Below, in pieces: positions 1 through 7,522 of a stretch of 10,386 nt of DNA. The notes under the pieces are model-generated. The model searched no databases. It was not told where the DNA came from and saw only the letters and a program-made list of their open reading frames with translations. Both the position numbers and the translations under genes were made by a program. Each line of letters starts with the position of its first letter. Positions within the stretch are counted from its first letter, which is position 1. The stretch lies in contig DAYA01000059.1 of the NCBI GenBank assembly GCA_002506705.1, positions 1-10,386 on the forward strand, in the 5' to 3' direction. Source of the DNA: Euryarchaeota archaeon UBA550 (GTDB taxonomy: Archaea; Thermoplasmatota; Poseidoniia; Poseidoniales; Poseidoniaceae).

Positions 1-713
1 GTGACTGCGAGGAATTCAAGCAATTCCTCGTATACTGATTGAGCATCTGCCACCTCAACGTCTTTCAACCGTGGCGAGGGGGCAGTATCAGTTCCCAAAT
101 ACTCCATTACGAGGACATTCTTGTGAGTACCAAGTGGTTTAGGCACCGACAATCCCCATTTCTCTAGGCGGGATAAATTTCTGAATTCCTTTCTCACCCA
201 AATGTCAACTAGGTCTCTATGTCTTCTTCGAAGACCGCCAAATCTTGGATCACCCTCGATATACTGTACCAGATTTTTGAACACTGCGTTCGAGGTGTGG
301 AAAATCTTCACAGCTATTGGCCCGTTTTCCCCTGTCCCGTGGAAAACGTGGGCTTCCTTTCCTCTTGCTATTGGGAAATCTAAGGTATCGATAATTCCTG
401 ATTTCATTAATTTGTACAAACTCATCAATGTTAGCCTGTCAAAAACCGCATCGAATACACGCCTGTCTACCCACTCGAACGGTCCGTCGCCCAGAACTCC
501 TGAGAGACCTTCTTCGATTTCTGTAAACATTCGTTTGTACTTCTTTTCAGCCATCCAGCCTGTCCCTTTTGAGGACTCTAGAGTGCGAATAAACTCTGAA
601 GACTCTTTGTCCATGTATTGCTCGTCAACATTAGCCTTACGACGCCTACGATTATGACGGCGTTGCTTGGTATCTTTGGCCAATTCATCGTCCCAATCTG
701 AATTGCGTCCCAT
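1..713 (-). CDS. rio1: RIO1-type atypical serine kinase, N-terminal 237 codons (cut by window edge)
   Basis: This is the N-terminal part of a RIO1 family protein kinase/ATPase, which in archaea and eukaryotes acts in maturation of the small ribosomal subunit. The reading frame is open from the ATG to the window edge. An Arg/Lys-rich segment (residues 16-26) is followed by a winged-helix-like region (about 50-110). The RIO nucleotide loop RGKEAHVF lies at 117-124, the AVKIF strand with the ATP-binding Lys136 at 134-138, and the RIO1 signature VQYIEGDPRF at 149-158. A conserved RRRHRDLVDIWVRKEFRNL-like block follows at about 162-180, and the hinge MEYLG is at 203-207. The catalytic HxD loop and metal-binding residues lie beyond the window, so activity cannot be judged. 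The start is supported by a strong ribosome binding site seven bases upstream. The gene sits 49 bases after the aIF1A gene, a common archaeal pairing. The family call is secure from the signature; only completeness is unknown. Confidence 0.95.
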   Translation of the reverse strand, partial: MGRNSDWDDELAKDTKQRRHNRRRRKANVDEQYMDKESSEFIRTLESSKGTGWMAEKKYKRMFTEIEEGLSGVLGDGPFEWVDRRVFDAVFDRLTLMSLYKLMKSGIIDTLDFPIARGKEAHVFHGTGENGPIAVKIFHTSNAVFKNLVQYIEGDPRFGGLRRRHRDLVDIWVRKEFRNLSRLEKWGLSVPKPLGTHKNVLVMEYLGTDTAPSPRLKDVEVADAQSVYEELLEFLAV

Positions 714-720
714 ACTTTGG

Positions 721-727
721 CCTCCTC
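721..727 (-). promoter_or_regulatory. Ribosome binding site of rio1
   Basis: On the minus strand GAGGAGG lies seven bases before the rio1 ATG, matching the archaeal 16S anti-Shine-Dalgarno sequence. It fixes the rio1 start and shows that rio1 can be translated independently from a transcript shared with aIF1A. An ATG overlapping this site is out of frame with rio1. Confidence 0.85.
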
Positions 728-762
728 ATTATCGAAGCCAGGACGGGTTTGGAATTGAGATT

Positions 763-1275
763 TCAACCGAAGAGATCGTTGATCTCATCGTCGTCATCGT
801 CGTCATCCATTTCCTCAATCGCCTCTTCTTCAGGTGCTTCCTCATCAGCATTTGATGATGCGAATAGTCCGTCTTCGTCATCGAAGTCATCAACTGTAGT
901 GTTCATACCGAACACATCGACTTCTGATGGTAGAACTCCCTTTCTAGACAAGTACATTGCCTGTGTCTTCGTATATCTGTGCTTTACATCAGCCTTTGAA
1001 TCTTGGAAATCCCAAGGCCATACGATAATCAAATCACCTTCTCTTACCCACTGTCGACGTCGCATTTTACCAGGAATTCTGGCCATGCGTGTTTCTCCGT
1101 CAGCACACAAAACGGTTACTCTCCTACCACCGAGAATTTGTTCTGCAATTGCGAACATCTCGTTAACCTTGGAGTTAGGCATCTTGACACGGATCTTGGA
1201 GGATTCTCCCTCCTCATTATCCATAAGACGAGCTAGTTCTTCCTCGTCTACTTTCTCTTCACGCCTACGGCCCAT
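763..1275 (-). CDS. eif1A: Archaeal translation initiation factor 1A with long acidic C-terminal tail
   Basis: This 170-residue protein is aIF1A, the archaeal homologue of bacterial IF1 and eukaryotic eIF1A, which binds the A-site region of the small ribosomal subunit during initiation. A basic/acidic N-terminal tail (MGRRREEK) precedes an S1-type OB fold at about 28-107. The family blocks are visible: GRRVTVLCADGETRMARIPGKMRRR (50-74), the DLIIVWPWDFQDSKADV region (81-97) and the Y-rich end of the domain. A helix-like extension runs to about residue 123. From residue 128 the protein is strongly acidic and ends in seven aspartates followed by EINDLFG. Typical archaeal aIF1A is roughly 100-115 residues, so the tail is an addition resembling the acidic tail of eukaryotic eIF1A. 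The gene starts 44 bases after nuoN. No good ribosome binding site is seen at normal spacing; the nearest purine run is about 15 bases away. The transcript may therefore be leaderless or the gene separately promoted. Confidence 0.95.
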   Translation of the reverse strand: MGRRREEKVDEEELARLMDNEEGESSKIRVKMPNSKVNEMFAIAEQILGGRRVTVLCADGETRMARIPGKMRRRQWVREGDLIIVWPWDFQDSKADVKHRYTKTQAMYLSRKGVLPSEVDVFGMNTTVDDFDDEDGLFASSNADEEAPEEEAIEEMDDDDDDDEINDLFG

Positions 1276-1285
1276 GGATTGAGCG

Positions 1286-1308
1286 AAAAGCCCTTCCTAC
1301 TTGAAGGC
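1286..1308 (-). terminator. Possible terminator-like hairpin after nuoN
   Basis: About 12 bases past the nuoN stop, on the minus strand, GCCTTC pairs with GAAGGGC (one bulged G) around the six-base loop AAGTAG, and TTTT follows directly. This resembles a weak intrinsic terminator at the boundary between the complex I genes and aIF1A. The stem is short and the T-run is only four bases, so termination may be partial or absent. Archaeal termination relies mainly on T-runs. Confidence 0.35.
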
Positions 1309-1319
1309 TGATACTGTGC

Positions 1320-3008
1320 TCAGGCTAAATTTAGGCTGTCTGCCGCACGATAGCACATATCGATTAGAGTGTCTCCGGACAATCCGAGTAGAATTGTTGC
1401 GACTAGACAAATCCAAATTGCCATTCTAATCGATGCTCCGTATGGAAGTGGCTTGCGACGTCCCTCTTCAGGAACATCTAGGAACATTACAACACCAATT
1501 CTCAGATAGTAGAATACCGAGATAGCGCTGTTTACGAACATTGCAAGAGCAAGCCACCAAACCCAGTGTAGGTCTGAGAAGGATACTGTACCGTTCATCC
1601 ATAGTTCTCCAACACTTGTTGAAACGATTCCAGCGATGACTAGGAACTTCGACATGAATCCTGCTAGCGGAGGAACTCCTGCTAGAGCTAGCATGAAGAC
1701 GAACATCGCAGTACCGATTAGTGGGTCCCTGCGTGCAAGTCCAGATAGTGCTGACAGCCGACTTGCTCCGCCTTCCATCTCAAGTAGACCAAGAACAAGG
1801 AATGCACCCAACTTGAACGCCACTAGCACGAATAGGTGGAATAACACTGCCGCTACAATCGTATCTGCATAGTCTGCAGGTGCATCGACCTCTCCCCACT
1901 TCCATGCTCCGACAGCGGTCATTGCTGCAAGCATGTATCCAGCGTGTGCTACTGATGAATAAGCAAGCATTCTCTTCGGGTTGGTCGAGCCTAATGCTGC
2001 GATATTACCCCAAGTCATTGTGATGACTGAAAGTGTTGCAAGAGTGTACAACCAAACTGCACTCTCTTCTTCACCTGTTTCTGGAAGTGCGATTACCAGC
2101 AAGACTCTGATCAATCCAATCATTCCCATTGCCTTCGACGCTGTTGCCAGAACACCAGCAACTGGAGAGTTTGCTCCGGCATATGCATCAGGTGCTGCGA
2201 AGTGGAATGGCGCTGCAGAGACCTTGAATCCGAATCCAACTAACACCAAACCTAGTGCTATCAATCCGAGAACAGATGATTCGGACCAAAGAGCTGCGAT
2301 TTCATGAAGTTGAAGACTGCCGAATTCGAGGTATAGTAGTGATAGACCGTACAGTCCAACTCCGCTTGCCACTGAACCAGTGATGAAGTACTTCACACCA
2401 GATTCCGCACCGGATTTTGACTCCTTGTGGAAACCAACCAGAACATAGGTTGCAAGGCTAGCTAGTTCTAGGCCTACGAACAATACGAAAAGGTCCTGTG
2501 CAAGTGCAACTGTGCACATACCAATCGCTGTTGTTAGCATCAAGATGTAGAAATCTGCTTGTCGGCGGTTATCATACAACTCTTCCAAACTCTTCTTTCC
2601 TTCGAAAGTGTGTGCTGGAATTCTATCCAAACTCGCCATTGATGCAAGAAGAACAGCTGCCAAGAACAGAATCTCAAAGAATCTGGAGAAGTTATCAAGT
2701 TGCAGAATAATGATGTCACCACTAACTACAGTTGTGGTATCCATTTTCCCGTCTATGGCTTCGATTACCATCATTCCTAGTGCTGTGAACAGTGTTCCAG
2801 TAGCGAGTATACCCGGAATAGCAGGCGAGCCTGTCAACTTGAACCTCCTACCTCCAAGGAACCAAGGAACTCTGACCTTTGTTAGCGGAATGCGGAATTT
2901 TGAGTTACCCAAGTTTGGGATAATGAATATCAATAGCAGTCCACAGATTAGGATAGTCTCTGGAGCGAAAGCCTTCCAGAAATCATTGCTGAATACCTCT
3001 ACTTCCAT
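1320..3008 (-). CDS. nuoN: Complex I membrane subunit N (antiporter-like proton pump)
   Basis: This is NuoN, the antiporter-like subunit of the membrane arm nearest the J/K/H module. The 562-residue protein has many membrane helices. The conserved pump residues are present: Glu181 in GLELASLATYVL, Lys262 in GFKVSAAPFHFAAPDAY (followed by SPVAG), Lys292 in ASKAMG, and Lys454 in PPLAGFMSKF, corresponding to the E. coli NuoN Glu133/Lys217/Lys247/Lys395 set. It is longer than E. coli NuoN (about 485). Part of the excess lies in a basic loop at about 37-60 between the first two helices and in a loop at about 132-150. The ATG follows the nuoM stop directly, with GGAGG seven bases upstream inside the last nuoM codons, indicating translational coupling. 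The protein ends with a helix at about 523-545. Assignment to N rather than M rests on gene order and the FHFAAPDAY motif. Confidence 0.95.
   Translation of the reverse strand: MEVEVFSNDFWKAFAPETILICGLLLIFIIPNLGNSKFRIPLTKVRVPWFLGGRRFKLTGSPAIPGILATGTLFTALGMMVIEAIDGKMDTTTVVSGDIIILQLDNFSRFFEILFLAAVLLASMASLDRIPAHTFEGKKSLEELYDNRRQADFYILMLTTAIGMCTVALAQDLFVLFVGLELASLATYVLVGFHKESKSGAESGVKYFITGSVASGVGLYGLSLLYLEFGSLQLHEIAALWSESSVLGLIALGLVLVGFGFKVSAAPFHFAAPDAYAGANSPVAGVLATASKAMGMIGLIRVLLVIALPETGEEESAVWLYTLATLSVITMTWGNIAALGSTNPKRMLAYSSVAHAGYMLAAMTAVGAWKWGEVDAPADYADTIVAAVLFHLFVLVAFKLGAFLVLGLLEMEGGASRLSALSGLARRDPLIGTAMFVFMLALAGVPPLAGFMSKFLVIAGIVSTSVGELWMNGTVSFSDLHWVWWLALAMFVNSAISVFYYLRIGVVMFLDVPEEGRRKPLPYGASIRMAIWICLVATILLGLSGDTLIDMCYRAADSLNLA
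1321..1338. repeat. 18-base imperfect palindrome, possible promoter element for aIF1A
   Basis: CAGGCTAAATTTAGGCTG is an inverted repeat with an AT-rich perfect core (CTAAATTTAG), one symmetric mismatch, and matching outer CAG/CTG arms. It overlaps the last codons of nuoN. It lies about 50 bases upstream of the aIF1A start, where an archaeal TATA-like element could sit given a short leader. It could equally be chance, since it encodes ordinary NuoN C-terminal residues. No clear purine-rich BRE is seen. Confidence 0.25.
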
Positions 3009-4724
3009 TCAGATCCCTCCTAAGTTGAAAACACCCTCGAAGAAGGCAACAGTCCATTGATCCATCATTCCTAGTGCAATGAATGGGAATATACCAAAGA
3101 TTACTGTGAATATTGCAAGTATGATCATCCCTATGTTTTCTGACAGAGTAATGTCTGGTGGTGTTTCACCATTGAGAGATTCTGGAGGTTGTCCTTCATC
3201 TCCACCCTCAAAGATTGTCCTCTGCATAGACCACAGGTAGTATGCTGCTGTGATTGCTAGAACTGCACCGGGCAGAAGAATCCACCAGCCGTATTCAGGC
3301 CAGAAGGCGATCATAACCATCAATTCAGCAACGAATCCTGCCAACAAAGGTAGACCTAGGCTTGCCATCCAAGCGAACATCATGTACACTGCAAGGAACG
3401 GTGACCACTTGGCCATTCCACGCATTGCACCGATTTCCATAGAGTGGTAGTGGTGCTTGAATGCGCCACAAACAGCGAACAGCATAGGAGAGATGATTCC
3501 GTGAGCGAACATCATGAATAGTGCAGCTGCATATCCAATCGGCTGCATACTTGCAATACCTAACAGAATTACACCCATGTGTGAAACCGACGAGTAGGCA
3601 ACCATCTTCTTCAGATTGGTTTGTCCCAAACAAACGATTGAACCCCAAACAAGTGATATTAGGCCAATTGCCATAATCACGTCTTGGTAGTAAACTACCG
3701 CATCTGGGAAGATTGCGATAGGAATTCTCAGCATTCCGTACGCACCCATCTTTAGCATGACACCTGCCAAAAGCATGGAGCCACCAGTAGGTGCTTGCAC
3801 GTGAGCATCTGGAAGCCAAGTGTGGAATGGTACTGCTGGTAATTTTACCAAGAATCCAATCATCAGCATAGCAAACAGGATGTTTTGCATATCCTTGCCG
3901 AGGAAGACACTGTCTCCCATGTTGTATGCTGTTGCATTAGAGAATAGTACAGTCATATCGAATGTTCTGCCGGTAACAGTACCGTACTGAGAACCGCTTC
4001 CTTCTGGTTGAAGGAAGTAGAGTGTAATCAGTCCAAGTAGCATGATTACCGAAGCACAGAATGTGTAGATGAAGAATTTCTGAGCAGCATATCTCCTGTC
4101 TTTTCCTCCCCACTTTAGAATTAGGAAGAACATTGGAATTAGAGTCAATTCCCAGAATACGTAGAACAAGAATAAATCAAGTGCGACGAATACACCGATT
4201 AGAGCCCCACCCATCATCAAAAGTAGAGGATAGTATGTTGCTCCATCTTTCTCATTCCAAGTTGTGATGATTGTTATTGGTACCAAGAAGGTGGTCAACC
4301 AAACCATTGGGAAGGACAACCCATCCATTCCTACGTGCCAAGATACACCGATTGATTCAATCCAAACGTACTCCTTCTCTAGCGCGTATTCATTGTACAT
4401 CAAATCCCAATCGACTAAAATTAGCCAATCGAAGAATAGTGCTGTGGATATTGCCAGAGGAATCAGAGACGCTACCAATGTGAACAGACGAATTGGTACT
4501 GCAATCACTTCTTTCCTCGCTCTTGTCTCCTGGCTAGCGAACGCCAGTAGAATACAACTTACGATAATTGGGAATCCTACTAGTGGCAGGCTAATCCAAT
4601 CGACTGATGTATCAGAGTCGCTCATCGATGGGAAGAATGCCATCAATCCTGCAACGATTATCAGCAGTCCTCCAATCAGCATGAACTCTTTGTTCTTGAT
4701 GTCAAGTGCTTGGTTACTACTCAA
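3009..4724 (-). CDS. nuoM: Complex I membrane subunit M (antiporter-like proton pump)
   Basis: This is NuoM, the central antiporter-like subunit of the proton-pumping arm. Conserved residues are Glu192 in FWELTLIPMFF, Lys294 in VKLPAVPFHTWLPDAH followed by VQAPTGGSMLLAG, Lys325 in GVMLKMGAYGMLRI, and Glu466 in LAGFVAELMV, equivalent to E. coli NuoM Glu144/Lys234/Lys265/Glu407. A KKMVAYSSVSHMG helix lies at 372-384. At 571 residues it is longer than E. coli NuoM (about 509). A hydrophobic segment at 16-31 precedes the usual first helix (about 44-64), so there may be one extra N-terminal helix. The start chosen is TTG, immediately after the nuoL stop with GGGGGGTG six bases upstream. An ATG fourteen codons later has no comparable binding site. 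Its last bases hold the nuoN ribosome binding site. The product is secure; the start is moderately so. Confidence 0.94.
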   Translation of the reverse strand: MSSNQALDIKNKEFMLIGGLLIIVAGLMAFFPSMSDSDTSVDWISLPLVGFPIIVSCILLAFASQETRARKEVIAVPIRLFTLVASLIPLAISTALFFDWLILVDWDLMYNEYALEKEYVWIESIGVSWHVGMDGLSFPMVWLTTFLVPITIITTWNEKDGATYYPLLLMMGGALIGVFVALDLFLFYVFWELTLIPMFFLILKWGGKDRRYAAQKFFIYTFCASVIMLLGLITLYFLQPEGSGSQYGTVTGRTFDMTVLFSNATAYNMGDSVFLGKDMQNILFAMLMIGFLVKLPAVPFHTWLPDAHVQAPTGGSMLLAGVMLKMGAYGMLRIPIAIFPDAVVYYQDVIMAIGLISLVWGSIVCLGQTNLKKMVAYSSVSHMGVILLGIASMQPIGYAAALFMMFAHGIISPMLFAVCGAFKHHYHSMEIGAMRGMAKWSPFLAVYMMFAWMASLGLPLLAGFVAELMVMIAFWPEYGWWILLPGAVLAITAAYYLWSMQRTIFEGGDEGQPPESLNGETPPDITLSENIGMIILAIFTVIFGIFPFIALGMMDQWTVAFFEGVFNLGGI

Positions 4725-6941
4725 TCAAGCCACCCCCCATAGTAGAATGAAGATTACCAACGTACCAAGGGCCGTCATCATGATGTAATCTCTAGCGCTA
4801 CCTGTTGTAAGAGAACGAACTCTTCTGGAAGCTTCTTGACTCGTTGATTCAATTGTCTTGATTACACCATCAATGAACTTGGTGTCAAATATAGCGGACA
4901 ACTTAGCGAATCCGACAACAATCTTCAACATCGCTGCGTCATAGACATCGTCGAAGTGCAACCTCTTGTGTAGAGAGGTTGCTAGACTTGAATTAGCCCA
5001 AGCAGTGTTATCGAATTTCGAATTCTTGTTGACTCTTGCAGAGAGGTTGATCGCCCACTGCATCCATGGCTTAGCCTTCTGATCTCCATCCAAGCTACCA
5101 CCGTAAAGAGCCATTGCAAAGGACGGCCCTAGTACCAGAGATAGACCAATTGCGACATATGTCAAAACCATTAGGAAAGGATCTGGGTTGAGGAATACGT
5201 GCTCCATCTCATATCCGATTCCGTCAATGAAACTGGAGTAGTGCCCTGACTCGAAGTCGCCTAGCCAGTGTCCTGCGTGCATGCCTGCGAGGATAACTGC
5301 ACTCAGGGTCATGAATGTTAGAATGACCAAAGGAATTGGTATCCATGGTGTTTGTTCGTGAACGTGTTCTGCAACCTCTGTCTTTGGCTTGCCTGCAAAG
5401 GTCATGAACCACATTCTTGACATGTAGAATCCGGTCATACCCGCACCGATTAGAATGAGCATAGCAGGTAGAAGGAAAATCGGTTCTTTCAAAGCAACCT
5501 TCCATGCGCTCGCGATTATGCCTTCCTTGGACCAAAATCCACCAATCAGTGGAATACCGATAATCGACATACTACCTACGAACATCGCAGTTGCAGTGAT
5601 TGGCATTCTGCTTGCCAAACCACCCATATTCTCCATCGATTGAGCATCGAAGTGATCGTCGTGATGGTCGTCATGGTGGTCATCATCATGTCCATGATGT
5701 GCAACCTCGTGGTGAGCATGGTGCATTTCGTGAATTACAGAACCAGATGCCATGAAGAGCATTCCTTTTGCCATTGCGTGATTGAACAGGTGGAATAGGG
5801 ATGCACCCATTGCGAATGCTGCTAGGTCGTCATAACCATTGTTTGCTAGCCATAGCGCTGAACCTAGACCAGTGAATATGTATGCCAACTGACTCATTGT
5901 TGAGTAAGCTAGTACCTTCTTCAAATCCATTTGAACGAATGCGATTAGAGCAGCCATAACAGCGGTTATTCCACCGATTACTGCAATTACAATAGCTAGA
6001 GTGGATAGCGCCCCCAGTTCCGCTTCCATGAAGAATGGGAACATACGTGCTACAATGTAGAGTCCTGCGTTAACCATTGTTGCCGCGTGAATAAGCGCAG
6101 AAACCGGTGTAGGACCTTCCATGGCATCCGGAAGCCAAACGTGTAGAGGGAATTGTGCAGACTTACCTACTGCACCGATAAACATCATTCCTAAGGCCAA
6201 TTGAAGATCGCCTGGGTTAACCATTGCAATTTTTTCTGGGTCGAAGACGACAGCATATGACAAGGCGCCCTGTGAACCCGCATATGGCTCAAACAAATTC
6301 CAGAGCATTACAAGACCAATTACTAGGAATACATCACCTACACGTGTTGTCAAGAAAGCCTTCTTTGCAGCGTATGCTGCACTCGGTCTCTCGTAATAGA
6401 ATCCGATCAATAGGTATGAACACAATCCCATCAATTCCCAGAAGATGAACAACCATAGGAATGAATCAGCAAGAACCATTCCCAACATTCCACTACAGAA
6501 CAATACGAATTCTGCGTAGAAGCGGTGGTTCCTGTTATCGTTAATCGGGTCTGTGTTCATGTATCCAATCGAGAAGATGTTGATTAGGAAACAGAGGAAT
6601 GCTGCAACGAACAGTAGCATTACTGTTAGGTGGTCGATGTATATTCCAAATCCGAATACCTTGGTGGTAATTGCACCAGTTTCCGAATTCCACCATGAAG
6701 ATTCGAACCATGTAAAGACATCGGCTGCACCTACCTTGTTCATGTGTTCCTTGATTACCAATAGTGCAAGAACAAGGCTTGCACCCATTACAGTAAGTGC
6801 GATTATTCCTCCTTCCTTGACATTCTTTACCCAAGTTGGTGTTCCATTGAACAACCTACCCAGGAACAAAATAACCGGGAATGCCAAGAATGGCAGCAGG
6901 GGGATTAGTACGGCATAATCTATGATTTCACTTCCACTCAT
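4725..6941 (-). CDS. nuoL: Complex I membrane subunit L (distal proton pump with lateral helix) carrying a His/Asp-rich insertion
   Basis: This is NuoL, the distal antiporter-like subunit whose C-terminal lateral helix ties the membrane arm together. Key residues are Glu169 in FIFWELMGLCSYLLIGF, Lys260 in GKSAQFPLHVWLPDAMEGPTP, His284 in SALIHAATMVNAG, Lys392 in NHAMAKGMLFMASGSVIH, and Lys472 in GGFWSKEGII, matching the E. coli Glu144/Lys229/Lys342/Lys399 pattern. At 738 residues it is much longer than E. coli NuoL (about 613). Two regions account for most of this. One is a loop after GSVIH holding 13 histidines in 27 residues (404-430), just before MGGLASRMP. The other is a long C-terminal section (about 615-715) before a last helix (717-736). 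The gene starts nine bases after nuoK with GAGGTG upstream; its stop directly abuts the nuoM start. Confidence 0.96.
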   Translation of the reverse strand: MSGSEIIDYAVLIPLLPFLAFPVILFLGRLFNGTPTWVKNVKEGGIIALTVMGASLVLALLVIKEHMNKVGAADVFTWFESSWWNSETGAITTKVFGFGIYIDHLTVMLLFVAAFLCFLINIFSIGYMNTDPINDNRNHRFYAEFVLFCSGMLGMVLADSFLWLFIFWELMGLCSYLLIGFYYERPSAAYAAKKAFLTTRVGDVFLVIGLVMLWNLFEPYAGSQGALSYAVVFDPEKIAMVNPGDLQLALGMMFIGAVGKSAQFPLHVWLPDAMEGPTPVSALIHAATMVNAGLYIVARMFPFFMEAELGALSTLAIVIAVIGGITAVMAALIAFVQMDLKKVLAYSTMSQLAYIFTGLGSALWLANNGYDDLAAFAMGASLFHLFNHAMAKGMLFMASGSVIHEMHHAHHEVAHHGHDDDHHDDHHDDHFDAQSMENMGGLASRMPITATAMFVGSMSIIGIPLIGGFWSKEGIIASAWKVALKEPIFLLPAMLILIGAGMTGFYMSRMWFMTFAGKPKTEVAEHVHEQTPWIPIPLVILTFMTLSAVILAGMHAGHWLGDFESGHYSSFIDGIGYEMEHVFLNPDPFLMVLTYVAIGLSLVLGPSFAMALYGGSLDGDQKAKPWMQWAINLSARVNKNSKFDNTAWANSSLATSLHKRLHFDDVYDAAMLKIVVGFAKLSAIFDTKFIDGVIKTIESTSQEASRRVRSLTTGSARDYIMMTALGTLVIFILLWGVA
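4731..4738 (-). promoter_or_regulatory. Ribosome binding site supporting a TTG start for nuoM
   Basis: On the minus strand GGGGGGTG (one mismatch to GGAGGTG) lies six bases before TTG, inside the last nuoL codons. The TTG follows the nuoL TGA without a gap. The alternative ATG at 4680-4682 has only a poor AAAGAG upstream. Confidence 0.55.
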
Positions 6942-6946
6942 GATAA

Positions 6947-6952
6947 CACCTC
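6947..6952 (-). promoter_or_regulatory. Ribosome binding site of nuoL overlapping the nuoK stop
   Basis: The minus strand reads TGAGGTGTTATC before the nuoL ATG. The TGA is the nuoK stop, and GAGGTG, starting from its second base, is the ribosome binding site, five bases from the ATG. Confidence 0.75.
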
Positions 6953-7253
6953 AGTTCTTCAGAAGATTAACCTCATCTAGAGATATGGTCTCATGTTGTC
7001 CATACATTGAGAGGAAGATTGCCAGTCCAATGGCTACTTCCGCTGCTGCGATTGCGATTGCGAAAACAGCGTAAACCCAACCGGTGACGTCACCCCAATG
7101 AGTTGCTGCTGCTACGAATTGTAGGTTTACTGCATTGAGCATCAATTCGATACACATCAGAACTACAATTGCGTTCTTTCTACTGAATGCTCCCCACAGA
7201 CCAATGATGAAAAGGATGGCTGCTAGTCCAGATACCCATGCTGGATCAATCAT
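6951..7253 (-). CDS. nuoK: Complex I membrane subunit K
   Basis: This is NuoK, the small three-helix membrane subunit (MrpC-like) that links the quinone module to the pumps. It has 100 residues, the family's usual length. Helices lie at about 7-21, 28-48 and 58-82. The two buried glutamates that are essential in E. coli are at the same numbers here: Glu36 in MCIELMLNAVNL and Glu72 in AAAEVAIGLAI. The ATG overlaps the nuoJ C-terminal-half stop by four bases (ATGA), and GGAGGTGA sits upstream at good spacing. Its TGA is incorporated into the nuoL ribosome binding site. Confidence 0.96.
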   Translation of the reverse strand: MIDPAWVSGLAAILFIIGLWGAFSRKNAIVVLMCIELMLNAVNLQFVAAATHWGDVTGWVYAVFAIAIAAAEVAIGLAIFLSMYGQHETISLDEVNLLKN

Positions 7254-7522
7254 TCCTTTTCACCTCCAGTCAATTCCCACTCGAGATTTACCAATCTCTC
7301 GTCACGAACCAAATATGCGGCACCAACCATTGCCATAGCCATCAGGAATCCGAGTGCCAGCAGAGGTAGAGCCCATTCGCCGAACAAAGCTTCGGCTAAG
7401 TCACTGGTTGTCACTTCATAGTCCGAGGAATCTTCCCAGACTACGTCCGCAGATACTGCAGTAACCAGCACTGCTCCAAGGAATACTAGGCCAACCCTAG
7501 CAAGGATAGATAGTAATCTCAT
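7250..7522 (-). CDS. nuoJ2: Complex I subunit J, C-terminal half encoded as a separate gene
   Basis: This 90-residue protein corresponds to the C-terminal half of NuoJ. It has an N-terminal helix (about 6-24), a short acidic periplasm/exterior-type loop (26-42), the typical LAEALFGEWALPLLALGFL block (42-60) leading into the last helix, and a GAAYLVRDE end followed by a hydrophilic tail. The start ATG overlaps the stop of the upstream half by four bases, and AGGAGG lies seven bases upstream. Together the two halves total 181 residues, about the length of one NuoJ (184 in E. coli). Split nuoJ is known from other archaea, so this is likely a genuine two-gene arrangement and not a sequencing frameshift: each half has its own start and ribosome binding site. 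Confidence 0.88.
   Translation of the reverse strand: MRLLSILARVGLVFLGAVLVTAVSADVVWEDSSDYEVTTSDLAEALFGEWALPLLALGFLMAMAMVGAAYLVRDERLVNLEWELTGGEKE

Noticed and set aside
202..657. Plus-strand open frame opposite rio1
   Set aside because: The minus strand here encodes a clear RIO1 kinase; the plus frame shows no recognisable motifs.
578..766. Minus-strand short frame spanning the aIF1A-rio1 gap
   Set aside because: It overlaps rio1 out of frame, has no family features, and the strong ribosome binding site serves the rio1 ATG.
785..810. Trinucleotide repeat in aIF1A considered as a regulatory repeat
   Set aside because: It encodes the in-frame poly-Asp run; nothing beyond coding is indicated.
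749..1282. Plus-strand open frame rich in serine opposite aIF1A
   Set aside because: It mirrors the acidic Asp/Glu codons of aIF1A on the other strand. It has no family resemblance and no ribosome binding site.
3325..3819. Long minus-strand open frame inside nuoM
   Set aside because: It is an alternative frame of nuoM with Cys/Arg-rich composition and no motifs; nuoM itself is intact.
5640..5735. Repetitive tract in nuoL considered as a CRISPR-like or tandem repeat array
   Set aside because: It is an in-frame His/Asp codon tract without spacers, inside an intact gene.
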